Source: Ctenosaura bakeri
Lineage: Eukaryota > Chordata > Lepidosauria > Squamata > Iguanidae
Assembly (NCBI GenBank): GCA_948474755.1
Contig: CAOLHI010000743.1
Location: forward strand, 1-64,000
Direction: 5' to 3'
DNA: 64,000 bases
The position numbers were made by a program, and so were the translations under genes. The notes under the pieces are model-generated. The model was given only the letters and a program-made list of their open reading frames with translations. It was not told where the DNA came from and did not search any database. Shown here piece after piece: positions 24,364 through 34,983 of the stretch. Every line of letters begins with the position of its first letter. The first letter of the stretch is position 1.

Positions 24364-24457
24364 GTGTGTGTGAGGGCACGGATGACCACTCGAACAACCA
24401 CAGTTACAGGTAAGCAACTGTTCTTCTTCGTGGTCTCTGTGCCTCACACACTAGGAG
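24364..24457 (-). repeat. DIRS internal complementary region (ICR)
   Basis: Its first half (24364-24418; GAGGGCACGGATGACCACTC then CAGTTACAGGTAAGCAAC) is the reverse complement of the outer 3' ITR at 24136-24190. Its second half (GGTCTCTGTGCCTCACACAC then TAGGAG) is the reverse complement of the outer 5' ITR at about 31148-31181. The halves meet at a GTTCTT block near 24420. Such a region complementary to both outer ends is the template thought to complete and circularise DIRS DNA. Confidence 0.85.
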
Positions 24458-24493
24458 ACTTTGTAGCTTACCAGTTGGACGGTGGGTCAGGTC

Positions 24494-25667
24494 CTAGAGA
24501 ACGGAAGCCAGCACCGCATGTCCAAAACGGGCATCTCTACGGGACCGGCAGTCCAGTCTGTAGTGGTGCACAAAGGTCGATGGTTGAGACCAGGTCGCCA
24601 CATGGCAGAGTTCCTGCAGATCCACCCCTCGCAGGAGAGCTGTTGAAGTCGCCGCGGCTCTGGTGGAATGAGCCCAGAGCAAGGCTGGCGGAGGCTTCTT
24701 GGCCAGTTCGTATGCCAGCAGAATAGTCTGGGCCACCCATTTGGAGAACCATTGAGTGGACACCTTGGTGGCCTCTCCGACGCCTGCCATAGTACACAAA
24801 GAGGTGCGGAGTCTGTCGAAAAGATGCAGTCCAGTTTGTATAGAAAGCCAAGGCCCGATGAACATCAAGGGAGTGAAGGGATCGCTCCAAAGGTGTAGTC
24901 GGGTCTGGATAAAAAGTTGGCAGGATGATGTCTTGACTGAGGTGGAAGCTTGATACCACCTTTGGCAGGAAAGAAATGTCAGAGCGAAGGACTACCTTGT
25001 CTCTGTGGAAGACAAGGAAAGGCTCATCAGACCGCAGAGCTGTCAGCTCACTCGCCAGCCTGGTGGAGATGACAGCCACCGAGAAGGCAGTCTTGATGGT
25101 CAGGAGCCTGTCATCCGCAGTTGCCATGGGCTCGAAGGGCGGTCTCGTCAACTGCAATAGCACCAAAGAGAGTGACCACGGCGGTAGCGGTGGCAACACC
25201 AGTGGATAAAGGTGTTGCAGGTCCTTCATGAACTGCTTCATGGTAGCATCGCGGAAGAGAGCTGCCGATGGGAACCCTCGAGGTTGACAGGCCACGATAT
25301 TTGCGAGGAAGACCTTCAGGGATGGAAACGTAAGACCCTGCTGTCGGAGATGGAGAAGAAAATGGAGCACGGTAGGCAGATTGACAGGCGATGCCGGCTC
25401 ATGTCGTGCTTCAGCAAAGGTAATGAATCGCCACCATTTGTAATGGTAGTTGCACCGTGTTGACTCCTTCCTGGCCACGGTCAAGATGTTCTGGATGGTC
25501 GGATCATCTAAGGCGTTATCTGCCAGGCGTGAAGGGCCAGGAGCGGCAGGTCCAGATGGAGAACGAGACCGTCGGAGTGTGACAGGAGATCCGATGCTGT
25601 CGGGAACCTGAGGAGTTGACCATGAGTGGCCTCGAACAGAGGCCCAAATCAATGCTGCCTCCGCCAC
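24494..25667 (-). pseudogene. DIRS tyrosine recombinase, frameshifted
   Basis: The main frame (24537-25667) covers the N-terminal DNA-binding arm (TRCNYHYKWWRFITFAEARH, VNLPTVLHFLLHLRQQGLTF) and the start of the catalytic domain. The arginine-I box reads STRLASELTALR; family members have Arg directly before x-S-E-L, and here that position is Leu. Near 24770-24790 the reading frame shifts, and the rest continues in the next frame (24494-24868): STQWFSKWVAQ, then WAHSTRAAATS with the His-x-x-Arg of box II, then FVHHYRLD with the presumed nucleophilic Tyr. Family products run about 350-400 residues, which matches the combined length. It overlaps the end of the upstream polyprotein frame. This copy should be inactive. 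Confidence 0.85.
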
Positions 25668-27400
25668 TACGGGTCTACGAGGACGACATCAGCTCGGTCC
25701 GCGAGGATCTTGGAGATCACTCGGCCCAGGAGAGGAAATGGCGGGAACGTGTAGAGGAACCCCTCAGTCCACTCGAACTGGAAGGCGTCGCTGAGAGAGC
25801 CGCGACCCCGCCCAGCTCTTGAGCAGTACCGATGACACTTCGTGTTCTGGCTGGTGGCGAAGAGGTCGATTGTTGGCTCGCCCCACCGGTCTTGTATCAT
25901 CTGGAATGCCACACTCGAAAGGGACCACTCGTGGTGGCAGGAGGTATCCCTACTGAGGTCGTCCGCTGTGGTGTTTACCTGTCCGGCCAGGTGCACCACG
26001 ACTGGATGGACTCAAAGCAACATGCACCAGTCCCATAGCTGAAGAGCTATGGTGAGGAGGGTGGTCGAATGAGTTGCCCCTTGTCTGTTGACATAACAGA
26101 CCGCCGTTGTGTTGTCTGTCAGGATCAGCACCGTGCGGCCCACAACCAGTTGGTGAAATGCCTCAGTGCTTTCCAGATGGCAAGCAGCTCGAGGGCGTTT
26201 ATACGGAGGTCAGTCTTGTCGTCGATCCATCGTCCCTGGACTCTGAGATTTCCGCAGTGTGCTCCCCACCCGAACAGGGAGGCATCTGTCGTCACCATGA
26301 GCCGAGGGGTCAGTTTCCGGAATGGCATCCCTGACAGTAGATGGCGGTAGGACAGCCACCATAACAGGGAGCGACACACCTGTCAAGGAATCTGCAGGGA
26401 GCATCTCTGGTCATCCAGGAGTGGATTGAAGACTCTGACGAACCAATGTTGAAGTGGCCGTGCAAGGAGCCGAGACAGATAGGTCACTGACGTGGCCAAA
26501 GCCATGTACCCGAGGAGTTGCTGGATCCTCCTTGCTGATACCGTCGGGGCATCGAAGACAGCAAATGCGGCCCGATGAAGGGTCCATGCACATTCCATAG
26601 GCAGGTACGCCCTGGCAGACACCGAGTCCAGAGTCACTCCGATGAAGTTGAGGACCCTCGCCGGCTCGAGGTGACACTTCTTCGGATTGACCCGGAGGCC
26701 AAGACGGGTCAGAAGAGAAAGAGTCCAGTGGATGTCGCTGTAGAGTTTTTGCCTGCAGGACGCCACCAACAGCCAATCGTCGAGGTAAGGGCAGATCGAG
26801 ACACCCTTCATCCGCAGGTATGATACCACAGGGGCCATACATTTGGTAAAAACCCTGGGCATGGTGGAGAGTCCGAACGGTAGCACCCTGTATTGATAAC
26901 AGGTGCCACCGACCGCGAACCATAGGTACTGTCTGTGCTGCGGGCGAATGGCAATGTGAAAGTAAGCATCTCGAAGATCAATGGAGGCGAACCAGTCCCC
27001 TCGCCGAAGGAATGGCAGGATTGAAGACAGAGTGACCATTTTGAACCTCTTGGGGCGGATGTACTCATTCACTCCTCTGAGGTCCAAGATTGGCTGTAGG
27101 GTTCTCTCCACTTTCGGTACCACGAAGTACCGGGAGAAGAAGCCGGTGGTACTGGCCGAGGACGGAAGTTCTTTGATCGCTCGTTTTTGTAACAGGGACT
27201 GGATCTCTTCCAGCAGAGCCAAGTTGGGCGGGGTGGAATAGTAGACGCCTCGCGGGGATATACTTCCAAACTCGATGGTGTAACCAAGACGGACAATAGA
27301 GAGAATCCAAGAGTCCGTGGTGATGTGACGCCAATCGGTGAGATGTCAGGCCAGGCTCGGTTGGTCTTCAAAGGCTGCTGGGAGGCTGAAGGATGGCTGT
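25508..27400 (-). pseudogene. DIRS reverse transcriptase - RNase H - methyltransferase-like polyprotein, decayed
   Basis: The RT part (frame of 26383-27222) includes DWRHITTDSWIL, QSLLQKRAIKEL, ASIDLRDAYFHI, PFGLSTMPRVFTKCM and the catalytic CPYLDDWLLVA, so both acidic RT motifs are intact. RNase H follows with VTTDASLFGWGAHCG and NALELLAIWKAL; a frameshift at about 26151-26160 moves it to LTDNTTAVCYVNRQG. Downstream, EPTIDLFATSQN, DAFQFEW and FPPFPLLGRV match the Dam-like methyltransferase region known from DIRS elements, with FPPF where active adenine methyltransferases have N/D-PP-Y. In-frame stops lie at 27346-27348, 26383-26385, 26012-26014 and 25667-25669 (all TGA except the last, TAG). 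Not functional. Confidence 0.88.
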
Positions 27401-27588
27401 GGTGGCGACCCACGAAGGCGGTCAAAACCGGGGCCCCAGACAAAGACTTCTTTGAAGAAGAGGATGGGCATCTCCGATGAGGTCTCCGTGCCGAGGATGA
27501 GGTCAATGGCCGAGACGGAGCCGAATGAGGCGAGCGAGGTTGATAGGTTGAAGATGACGACCTGCGCCAAGATGGCTGGGAGCCGAAG

Positions 27589-29950
27589 CTACGGCGAAGC
27601 TGAGGGGGCTGATGTATGCCCATTTTTCTTGGTCGTCAGGCGTGCCTTAATGAGATGGTCCATTGCCTCATCCGTTGTAGCGTTAAACAGTCCCTGGCCA
27701 TCGAAAGGGAGGTCCTCGATCGTTCTCCTGCTGTCGTCTTGCAGGTCAGACGATCAGAGCCACATGTACCGTCTCAAGGCGATGGAGCCCACCATAACCT
27801 GTGCCGCCACCTCCACTGAGTGCCTCGATGAGATGATCTGCTGGTTTGCAAGTGCTACCGCCTCATTAAAGAACTGCATAGCACTCGCCCGATTTTCCTC
27901 AGGGAGGTTGGACAGAAGAGGACAGAATCTGTCTAGCAGGTTCCTCAGATAGGCTGCGAGGCAAGCTTGAGTGCTGGACACTCTGGCAATTAGAGACGAG
28001 GCAGAGTAAAATCTCCTGCCAAAAATGTCCAGCCTGCGGCCCTCTTGATCCGGCGGGGTGGTGTGCGTCCTACTACCACCCTTGGTCTGGGCAGATTCAA
28101 CCACGATTGAATTGAGCATCGGATGCGTGAAGAGAAATTCAGCATCCTCCTTCTGGGTGCGATACAGGTGTTCAAGCCAGTGAGGAATTGGTTGGGCAGA
28201 CGCCGGCTTGGCCCACAGGTGTTTAAGGGCCTCCATCAAGGCCGGCAGGAATGGCAGCGGTGCCGTGGATGGTGGACGGGTATCCACGTACTGGAATACA
28301 GGGTCCTGCACCGCTGGAACCGGGTCCCCAACCTTCAGTCTGAGCGCCGTAGCCATCCGAAGGAGGATAGCGGAGAACTGCTTCACGTCTTCCAGTGCCA
28401 ATTCAGGTCCTGGTTCTCCAAAAACGAAGGGCGGATACTCATGGGACGCGGGCGTGGATTTGTCGGAGTCTGAGTCCGTCTCACAGGTCTGTGAAGACTG
28501 AGACGGGGACCTATCTGCGGACCTCTCTCAATGACCACTGGGGCGGTAGCGCCAGGGTGACCGTCGGCACTGTTGCTGTCACCGGTACCGTGGACGGTAT
28601 TGCCGCAGCAGCCATCGGCTGAGGTGCTGAAGCTGTTGTGATCGGTACCAGAGAGGGGTGTGGGCGCTGGATCACCTGGGTGATAGTAGTGGCCGGGCCA
28701 TAGTCTGTGCTGGAGCAGACTCCAAGACCAGTCGGGTGACGGTCGAAGTGATTCTCAGTGGTGGAGACATGGCCCGATAACGGAGGGAGCGCTCCCGGGA
28801 CCTCCTGTAGCACGGAGATCTCGAAAACAACCGACTCGGCGATCGCTGATACTGCGGATGGTATTTCTTGCGGGATGGTGAACGGGACTACTGGTAAGGT
28901 GACCAAAGTCTCATGTCCCGGTGGTACCTGTCTCTATAGGATGGAGAATAAGACAGGTATGAGCCCGGATGTTCTCGTCAGACATGTTCTCGACCGTACC
29001 TCCCGATGTGTGATGCAGAGGTGAACGGTAAGTCAGTCGAGGGGCGAGATGGAGCCCATTCGAAGTAGGCTTCCCGGTGGTGTGGGGACCGACGTCTCAT
29101 CCTGCGTTCTGGGGAGCGCAACTCACTCCTGCCAGAAGCCGCCCGGTGACTGGGCGAGGCCCGATGTGGGGCCAGAACATCCTCCAGGTGGTCCACCCTT
29201 TCTTGGTTGACCGGGCAGAGATACCGCGGCTGTGAGCACGGGTGGTTCCGAGGGCAGGACCGAGCCGGCGGTCTGCTCCTCATCAGACACCTCCAGAACT
29301 TCCTGTGGGTCCGACTCTTCACCTGGGTCCCCAGTCTGTTGGGTCGGAGGAGGTGTCGGAAGGCGGGTCACCTTGAGGGGCAAACCCCACTTCTCCTTCC
29401 CCTTCTTTTTCTTCTCTTTCTCCTTAGAAACCTCTTGAGAGGCACGACGCTTACACTGGGCAGCAGTAAGCAGCCTAGTTGGCTTAGCTGCCTGTGAGCC
29501 CACAGGGGCCTCCTTGGAAGTCGATGCAGCCAATGGTAACTTTGGGATCCTCGGTAAGGCCGATATCAGTGGCTGAGAGCATGGTACTGGGCCCGATACC
29601 ATCGATGTCAGCAGTACAGCCGCCGCCGATACCACCGATGGTGTGGTCGCAGGTCAGCTCGAAGTCGATGGTTTGGACATGACGGAGTGAGCTGCAGGCT
29701 GATCCCTCACCCAAAGAGACTCTTCCCAACAATAAGATTTTAAATGGGACGAGCGGTTTCGCAAAGTCTAGGCAGTAAACTCACGGCAGATAGGACAGGC
29801 CTTAACGTTGTGAGTTTCTCCCAAGCAAATAAGGCACTCACGATGTCCGTTGGACAGAGTGTTACCCTGTATGTTGGGGGTCCCGGGAGGGGCACCCAAA
29901 TAACCAGATAAAAACACAAGTTGGGGGAATTTAGCTTGAGCACTCTCTCA
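27589..29950 (-). pseudogene. DIRS gag-like protein, decayed
   Basis: The N-terminal part (29740-29880 region) reads GHRECLICLGETH then ACPICREFTA, a Cys/His finger with spacing H-x3-C-x2-C-x4-H-x4-C-x2-C typical of vertebrate DIRS gag. A Lys-rich stretch follows (KEKEKKKKGKEKW). After a frame change near 29210, an Arg/Ser/Tyr-rich segment carries SRSPSRKKYHPQYQRSPSR. The conserved C-terminal half begins ELALEDVKQFSAILLR and extends past RRYMWL and EDLPFDGQGLFNATTDEA to a stop at 27589-27591. In-frame stops include 29768-29770, 29654-29656, 28978-28980, 28888-28890 and 27754-27756. The start codon could not be fixed. DIRS gag is presumed to bind element RNA. Confidence 0.8.
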
Positions 29951-31011
29951 GCTAAACGAGAGGCAGGGTAACTTTAGCAAGGATCTTTAACCCTATGTAT
30001 ACAGCGGCGGGTCAGAGAGCGGCTAGACAAGGTTTTAGAGTAACAAACTATTTTATTAAAGAAAAAAAAACACGAAAGACAAGACATAAACTAACTGAGA
30101 AATAGAAACGGAGAGCTTTCGGGAAAGCCAATACGACACCTGGTCTCGTAGTCCTGGAGAGAAGCGGGGTTCCAGGGAAGAAAGCTCAGCGGAGCTCGCT
30201 GAGGGGAGTTCCTTCAGACTACCGGCAGCAAAGCGGGATGGAAGTCCAAAGTAGTCCGAAGACATCCCAAAAGTGGGGACCTTTTATGGGGTGGAGTTTA
30301 CCTACAGGTTATGTTATGCTCGGTGAGAACAAAGGAAATTTGGAGTTGGAGAAAGGAGTTGGAAAAGGTCAAGTTTAGCATGATTGGTTTAGCTCTTAAG
30401 ACAATAGCGTGGCCAGTTTGTTAATGACCTAGCATAAAGAAGCTGCTTGGCTCTTGGCTGCATGGCTTTGTGTAAATCCGAGCCAAGCAGAGCCGGTTTG
30501 CAGGGAGGTTTTTCCCTAAAGCGACGGAGAGGCTTAAAGTTGCTTGCCTGAATGGGGTCTTGGAATGTACAGTCGTTAACGGCCACGCCCATACGTGCTC
30601 GTCCAGGAGGCCTCAGAAAACACGTGGAGTAGGGTGGCAAAGAGAGGTCAAGCAAAGGCCATATTATTTTATATCAAAAGGATATCTAGTGCTCTCACTC
30701 GACATATAACTGTGATAACAAGAGCGACCTTGCGACCACAAGTTACACAGCTTTTGAACAAAGCCGACATAGACGGTAGACGAAGATGACAGAGTCCGGG
30801 GGGAACTCACGAGGAGGGCAGAGAATGGAGGCAGAAGGAGAAAGCTGAAGAAGAAAAGCGAAGGAGCAGAAAAAAAAGATCCGAAATACCAATAACCAAG
30901 TCTGAATATCCAAAGCCAAGTCAAGTACTGAAGTCCGTAGTCAAACACCAGGAAAAAATGATCCGAAGAAAAGCCAATAGCACTACTAAACCAAAAACCT
31001 TCCGTTCGCAA
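29951..31011 (-). other. DIRS 5' untranslated region
   Basis: This stretch lies between the 5' ITR and gag. It carries no conserved coding block and is relatively purine-rich on + between 30780 and 30900 (GGAGGCAGAAGGAGAAAGC). The element promoter may lie here or in the ITR, but I see no motif that decides it. Confidence 0.5.
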
Positions 31012-31181
31012 CGGCGGACGAGAAAGAACTGAGGAGAGACCGTTGGCTTGGCAGGCTGAGCATGCTCAGTACGGGCATGGGGAAGGGGTTCCCGCCAAGC
31101 TACTAAGCTCTAGGATCTTCCGAACGCTACCACGCATGCGCGAAAGCTCCTAGTGTGTGAGGCACAGAGATCACAAAGAAC
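31012..31181 (-). repeat. DIRS 5' inverted terminal repeat
   Basis: Reverse complement of the 3' ITR, with AGAACTGAGGAGAGACCGTT, CTGAGCATGCTCAG, GGTTCCCGCCAAGCTACTAA and CGCATGCGCGAAAGCTCC. The outer tip (GAGGCACAGAGATCACAAAG) differs from the other ITR tip and matches the second half of the ICR. Confidence 0.88.
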
Positions 31182-32534
31182 AAAGCTTTGTTGCACTTAA
31201 GCTCTCCACTTTGGTGACCGCAATCTCTGGTTGCAAAACTGAACTTTTGAACAGACCTTCTTGCTGGGCAGATTTCTAAAGGTCAGTGTTCATATTCTTG
31301 AAAATGACTGGAAGCAATTTGACTGTGATGAATACATATACTAATCTGGAAGGGTCCTTCATCTGGTGTTAATAAGATATTTGGTGCTAACAAGAAGAGC
31401 AACCCTGGTTAAGACTCCCATACCCATTTGGCTTGGGTCGTGGCCTCATTTAAATTTGAGAAACAACTATTTGACTGATATTTGAAATAGTTACTTTAGA
31501 TTAATTCCATCTGATCTCAAGGCAAGGCATGCTCCCAATTTCTTAATCAGAAACACAATGGGATTCAATGTCCTCAAGGCGATCAGTCCCACTTCTCAAG
31601 CTTAGCCAGGTAAAGGCTTACAATGGAGGAGGACAGAGCTTGCAGTTATCACAGGTTTCACGCTTCAAGCCTGGGCTTTGGCAACAAGTATGGATGATAA
31701 CACCCAAGTGGCGTCAGGAAGTATGGAAATGTGGGTGTTCTTTATGACAGCCTCCATCTCAATGGACATCTGAATGAGTGACAGGGAACCTGGAAGAATT
31801 TGCTGTTTAATCACTTGTTAGCATTAAAGAGACTCTCTTCTAACTAGCCTGTGCAAATGTACTTCAAAACTCTGGTATTCAAACTCCTGTCAATTCCCTT
31901 TAGTATCAACCATGATTAGTGATGATGCAGACCTAATGCTATGCCATGGTTGAAGGAAATCTTGGAAAAGAAGAAGGAAAGCTTTGTAAAGCAGAGGAGG
32001 AAGAAGGAACACACACACTTCAGTATTGTCCGTGACTGGGCACAACTCAGATAAGTTGGTACAACTTTGAGCAATTGATTCATTTTCTTGATTTATGGTC
32101 AAGCTCAAAGTGGTACAAAAATGATTTTATTTAAAAGTCCATCTAAAAGGAAATATCAATAAAAATATAAATGTTAAAAAGCACACAAATTAACAGTATC
32201 TAAACTATTACATAATGCGAAACCTAACTCAAAAAGTTACTTCTTTGGCCCATGGCCCTGCTGGATGGGGGATTCTGGGAGCTGTCATCCTAAAAGTAAC
32301 TTTTCATTCCAAACTCTGATTTGAATCATAACATTTTGATCACCATCTGATGATCATCATATGACTTCTTGGAGCTTAACCTTGTAACCTTTATAACAGC
32401 GGCTCATCTGTCAGCCAGGAGGTAATATACACAAGAGAAGTACCTGAAGCATCCTAATCTAAAATGGCTGGAAACAAAACTGTTACAAGGTATTATTCAG
32501 TGCTGTGATGTGTGATGCCAAACACTGTACTTAC

Positions 32535-32654
32535 TCATTGTCTCAATGAGCACATGAATAATATTGTCAATATCATCCTCCAGGGTCTGCTGAGCTTTCA
32601 AGGGCACAGGGAGGTAGCCGTAATGCTCTCTGTTGCAGATGTACATCTGAATGT
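32535..32654 (-). CDS. COLGALT2: COLGALT2 exon 6
   Basis: The exon lies between TTCCAG and the donor GTAAGT. Two bases complete an Asp codon with exon 5, 39 codons follow, and one base is left (A, completed in exon 7). The peptide includes IQMYICNREHYGYLPVPLKA and IDNIIHVLIETM. It belongs to the end of the N-terminal GT domain. Phases match exons 5 and 7 exactly. Confidence 0.94.
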
Positions 32655-32994
32655 CTGGAAATATTGAGAAAAGGGAAGGCATGTGAGATGCCCTCTTCTA
32701 ATGAAGCAAAGGCAGTTGTCATGGCAATCCTCTTTCACCTCTTTCAGACTCCAAATTTGGATTGGTCCTGGAGGCAGAGCTCCAACCTACCTCAAACTAA
32801 TCCTTCCTAATCAGTACAACACAAGATGCAGTGTGTCCCATCCTATTTAGTTGATTGTCAGGGCTGAGGGCCATGGAGGGGGAAGAAGGCAGGAAAGCAA
32901 GGATCAAAATCTACTGTTCAGCACGACACCTAAGCTACTACTTGGCACTGAATTAGTAAACAGAACACAGCTCACCATCTAGCTCAGAAATGGG

Positions 32995-33105
32995 GAAGGT
33001 GTGGCTCTCCAGGTGTTCTTGGACTAGAACTGCCCACAGTATCCCCACCACTAGCTATGCTGGCTAGGACTGATCCGAACTGCAGTCCAAAAACAAATAT
33101 TCTCC
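32995..33105. repeat. Palindromic MITE remnant
   Basis: GTGTGGCTCTCCAGGTGTTC and CTGCAGTCCAAAAACAAATA bracket a CTAGCTATGCTGGCTAGGAC core. It is one copy of the dispersed TGGACT family. Confidence 0.45.
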
Positions 33106-33956
33106 TTCCATGCTGTCTATAAAAACTATGAGTCAAAAAAATACCCAGGGATGGAAGGTTTTGTATTTGATGGTAAGAAGTTAAAAAGGAGTGGAGAGGA
33201 AGACTTACAGCAAGTATCAATACAGTAATTATCCTATTAATAATAAGAACAATAATAACTCAGATTATTGTTCTATTTCCAGCCTTTCTCCCAAAATTAG
33301 GAAGCAAGGTGGCTCACAAGATATTAAAAACTCATTAAACACATTGAAATTATTAAATTACACAATAATTTAAAGCATCCTTTAAAATATTTTAAAGCAC
33401 CACTTTAAAATACCACATTGACAGAAATGTTAGAAAACTTGAAGTCCAACACACCAACATTTGAGGGCCATAAATCACATTTTTTGGTTCTAGAAAGCCA
33501 CAGTGTCCTGTCACGGGCACCATTCTGAAGTTGTGACATTTCATCTCTTTTGGCCACTGCTTAATGAGACACTAAGACTGTTAGGGAGTGCTTCCCCTGC
33601 AACACTTTAGAATGTCTTAATGTGTCCCCAAAAAGTGGTTTGTCTTCATAGGCAGAGCTGGATAATCAAGAGTTCAATTTCTACAATTGCTCCACACCCC
33701 TCAATTGGCAAGGGTCCCAGTGCTGAAATGAAAAGGTGTAGCTTGCTCCCTTTTCTTTCCCAGTCTCTTCCAAAATCTCCCCACGTTTTCTGTTATCATC
33801 CATATTCTGTGTTACTAGCAGGTTACTTTGGCAGGTAGCCAAAGACTCCAACTGTCCCTGGAGTGACATCATACCTAAGATCTGTGCTTTGACTGGATGA
33901 CATAAACAGCCCATCATCAGTACCTTTGCTTTGCTTGGATTGGACAGAACAGCTGA

Positions 33957-34063
33957 CAGGCTAGCCAAGGTCACACAGTGAACTTTCATGGCTCGGAAGG
34001 GATCTGAAACTTCATTTCCAGAGGCACAGTCCAACACTCAAACCACTTACACCACAATGGCTC
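33957..34063 (-). repeat. tRNA-derived SINE, 5' part, reverse
   Basis: Read on -, GAGCCATTGTGGTGTAAGTGG, GTTGGACTGTGCCTCTGGAA and TGTGACCTTGGCTAG correspond to the head and body of the common SINE. Confidence 0.6.
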
Positions 34064-34379
34064 AAGAGAAACATCTAGGCTAAGCAAAAATACATACATA
34101 TTCCATTCTGACTGTAATGGAGGCCCATTATGGTTCCTTATAGCTATGTAACAATGCAGTTATATTTAACAATGATCAAGGATGTCAAGCCCTTGGATGC
34201 CTGTTTAGAGATGTATAATTCTACAACAGAAGAGATGGTATTTCCTAATGGAGAAGAAGCTAAGCTATATTCTTTAAGCTGGTAATGTTCCTCTGTGTAT
34301 TAACTATTAAGAAGTCTCCTAAGGAGTCAAAGAGAGAGCGGTTCAGTCCTTATGAAAGGACAACATCTGACTTGTAAAC

Positions 34380-34567
34380 CCAGTATGGTGTAGTGGTTTG
34401 AGCATTAGACTACAATCCTGGAAACCAGGGTTCAATTATCTCTTAGTTCAGCCATGGAAACCCACTGGGTGAGCTTGGGCACGTCACACACTCTCAAGTG
34501 TGACAGAAAAATCCAGTGACAGGTTCACCTTAAGGAAACAACTTGAAGGTACACAACAACAACAACA
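34380..34567 (+). repeat. tRNA-derived SINE
   Basis: GTATGGTGTAGTGGTTTGAG, GGAAACCAGGGTTCAATTAT, CCCACTGGGTGAGCTTGGGC and AACTTGAAGGTACACAACAA are present, with an ACAACAACAAC tail. The middle is slightly deleted. Confidence 0.75.
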
Positions 34568-34983
34568 TCTGACTTGGCATGTATGATGCCTTACATGCAA
34601 CGCAATGTAGTGTGATGAAAGCAAAGTGCCCAGACATTATTATGTCTTTGTTTCTCCCAAAACGGACTTCATATATTTGTATAACTAGGACTGCATATGA
34701 TAAACATCATAAAATATCACCAAAGAGCCTGCTTGTTTTCCCACATAAATGTCTTGGGATTTAAATACTTAGGTATGCTTAAATGAAGTGTTGATATTAA
34801 TTGTTCCTGTCTGATTTTTATTATCGTGACAAATTGGATGGTTGGGTGATAGCCTAGAAGGTGATAACAGGATCCCAAACAGAATCCATATCAACTGACA
34901 AACGGCAAAAGACCCTCAACTCCTCAGTCTAAAGAAACAGGGGAGGGGAACCACACTGTTTCAATTATACCCTGGCTACCTAC

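Larger units (their letters stand above)
24133..31181 (-). mobile_element. DIRS-type tyrosine-recombinase retrotransposon, full length, decayed
   Basis: The element has inverted terminal repeats at both ends, an internal complementary region near its 3' end, and coding blocks in the order gag, RT-RNase H-methyltransferase-like, tyrosine recombinase, all on the - strand. That layout defines the DIRS order, which integrates through a circular intermediate using a tyrosine recombinase and makes no target-site duplication. Both ends share AAC on + (GTT in element sense), consistent with the short identity at a DIRS circle junction. The body is much richer in G+C and CpG than the surrounding intron. 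Numerous stops and frameshifts show it is not functional. It lies sense to COLGALT2. Boundaries are estimated from repeat pairing, to within a few bases. Confidence 0.9.
23860..32534 (-). other. COLGALT2 intron 6, hosting a DIRS element
   Basis: The intron of 8.7 kb would be about 1.6 kb without the 7.05-kb DIRS insertion at 24133-31181. The remaining flanks (23860-24132 and 31182-32534) show no coding sequence. A MITE-like end with GGGATTCTGGGAGCTGTCATC lies near 32268. Splice signals are GTAAGT at exon 6 and TCTTCCAG at exon 7. Confidence 0.85.
32655..34983 (-). other. COLGALT2 intron 5
   Basis: The intron of 2.3 kb contains a palindromic MITE (about 32995-33105), a LINE-tail-like AT-rich piece (about 33240-33420), a reverse SINE head (33957-34063) and a forward SINE (34380-34567). 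No exon is seen. Confidence 0.75.

Noticed and set aside
25212..28622. Multiple + strand frames of 60-204 codons
   Set aside because: These are complementary-strand shadows of the G+C-rich DIRS genes, which are recognisable on the - strand.
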